Part shown: in pieces, positions 5,141 through 5,639 of the stretch
Layout of the letters: every line of letters starts with the position of its first letter
Position numbering within the stretch: the stretch's first letter is position 1
DNA from: Patescibacteria group bacterium
GTDB taxonomy: Bacteria > Patescibacteriota > Doudnabacteria > UBA920 > 2-01-FULL-50-11
DNA length: 5,639 bases
Direction: 5' to 3'
Assembly: GCA_023485925.1 (NCBI GenBank)
Contig: JAMDAJ010000050.1
Span: 1 to 5,639, forward strand
Notes under the pieces: generated by a model
The model's database searches: none
What the model was told of the DNA's origin: nothing
The model's input: the letters and a program-made list of their open reading frames with translations, nothing else
Program-made: the position numbers and the translations under genes

Positions 5141-5639
5141 AGACTCACCTGTCTTTGTTTGTCCGTCTTTTCGGTCGCTTCCGGAAAAACGATGCGGAAT
5201 TCCTTCTTGGTGAAAAAATCCTTGTAGAAAAGTTTCTGGTTCTGTTTTACGTAATTGTAAATGTCGCGCGTGATCTTGACGTCGGAAACGCAATACTCTT
5301 TCAACTTGTCCAATTCCCCATTCCTCCAAAATCGAATAGCGTCCAAGCCGGAAGCGATCTTGCCGCCGCCGAGCGTTGCTTCCGCGATGGAGTCCAGACC
5401 CACGCGGTGCCCCAGAATCTTTTCAACTTCCAAAAGCATATCCAGGGTGGGAAGCGTTTTGAGGTCGTAATTTAAATATGGCCGTAGGACTTCATAATCA
5501 AAATTGATGATATTATAGCCGATGACCAGATCGGCATCGGCCAATAGCTCGCCCAGCTTATGAACGGTTTTTTCATCGAAGACCAAAAACTTGTTTTCGG
5601 GATACGAATACGCCACCGCCACCGAAACTTTTAAAAATG
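5134..5639 (-). CDS. DEDD-type 3'-5' exonuclease / RNase H-like protein (N-terminus outside window)
   Basis: The frame is open through the window edge; the first readable residues are FLKVSVAVAYSY. A GTG at 5622 is in frame, but it falls inside the first beta-hairpin and is probably not the true start. Numbering from that GTG: IGYNIINFDYEVLRPY (34-49) carries the Exo II-type Asn and Asp42; TLPTLDMLLEV (56-66) and GLDSIAEATLG (75-85) follow; KEYCVSDVKITRDIY (108-122) is the Exo III-type YC..D motif with Asp114. This is the arrangement of the RNase_H_2/YprB-like branch of the DnaQ superfamily. The DxE motif I, needed for two-metal catalysis, should lie just off the right edge. Such proteins degrade or trim DNA or RNA 3' ends; the substrate here is unknown. 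A charged linker ends in QVSLF, a match to the bacterial sliding-clamp-binding consensus. TGA stop at 5134. Confidence 0.85.
   Translation of the reverse strand, partial: FLKVSVAVAYSYPENKFLVFDEKTVHKLGELLADADLVIGYNIINFDYEVLRPYLNYDLKTLPTLDMLLEVEKILGHRVGLDSIAEATLGGGKIASGLDAIRFWRNGELDKLKEYCVSDVKITRDIYNYVKQNQKLFYKDFFTKKEFRIVFPEATEKTDKQRQVSLF

Overview
The window reads as a compact stretch of a bacterial chromosome, most likely from a Candidate Phyla Radiation (Patescibacteria) organism. This is inference from style, not from a marker gene. Six genes and one possible leader mini-ORF lie head-to-tail on the minus strand with gaps of a few bases. Several lack a Shine-Dalgarno sequence, two have poorly characterised membrane products, and GC-rich palindromic repeats of a kind common in these genomes interrupt one gene tail. 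TGA ends the exonuclease gene, which argues for the standard bacterial code rather than a TGA-glycine code.

Layout in transcription order, from high to low coordinates: (1) 5639-5134, the C-terminal part of a DEDD-type 3'-5' exonuclease/RNase H-like protein that ends in a sliding-clamp-like motif; its N-terminus lies outside the window. (2) A 152-base gap with an inverted-repeat-bounded, AT-rich segment and a probable promoter. (3) 4981-4100, lgt, prolipoprotein diacylglyceryl transferase. (4) A short gap with a good sigma-70-like promoter. (5) 4037-3300, a polytopic membrane protein of unknown function. (6) 3297-2155, a membrane-anchored HtrA-like protein with a PDZ domain whose catalytic His and Asp are replaced. 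(7) 2148-1582, a HIT-family nucleotide hydrolase/transferase with a tail apparently encoded by palindromic repeats. (8) 1567-908, a seven-helix membrane protein resembling lycopene cyclase (CrtYc/CrtYd) domains. (9) 891-1, a PfkB-family sugar/nucleoside kinase whose last few residues lie outside the window.

The genes from 4037 to 1 could form one transcription unit driven by the promoter at 4067-4095, since gaps are 2 to 17 bases. The envelope theme is strong: lgt, a nine-helix protein, a PDZ pseudoprotease and a lycopene-cyclase-like protein. The HIT protein and PfkB kinase look like nucleotide/nucleoside metabolism. The most noteworthy points are the apparent pseudoprotease paired with the unknown membrane protein, the clamp-binding-like exonuclease tail, the repeat-derived HIT tail and the lycopene-cyclase-like protein outside an obvious carotenoid operon.
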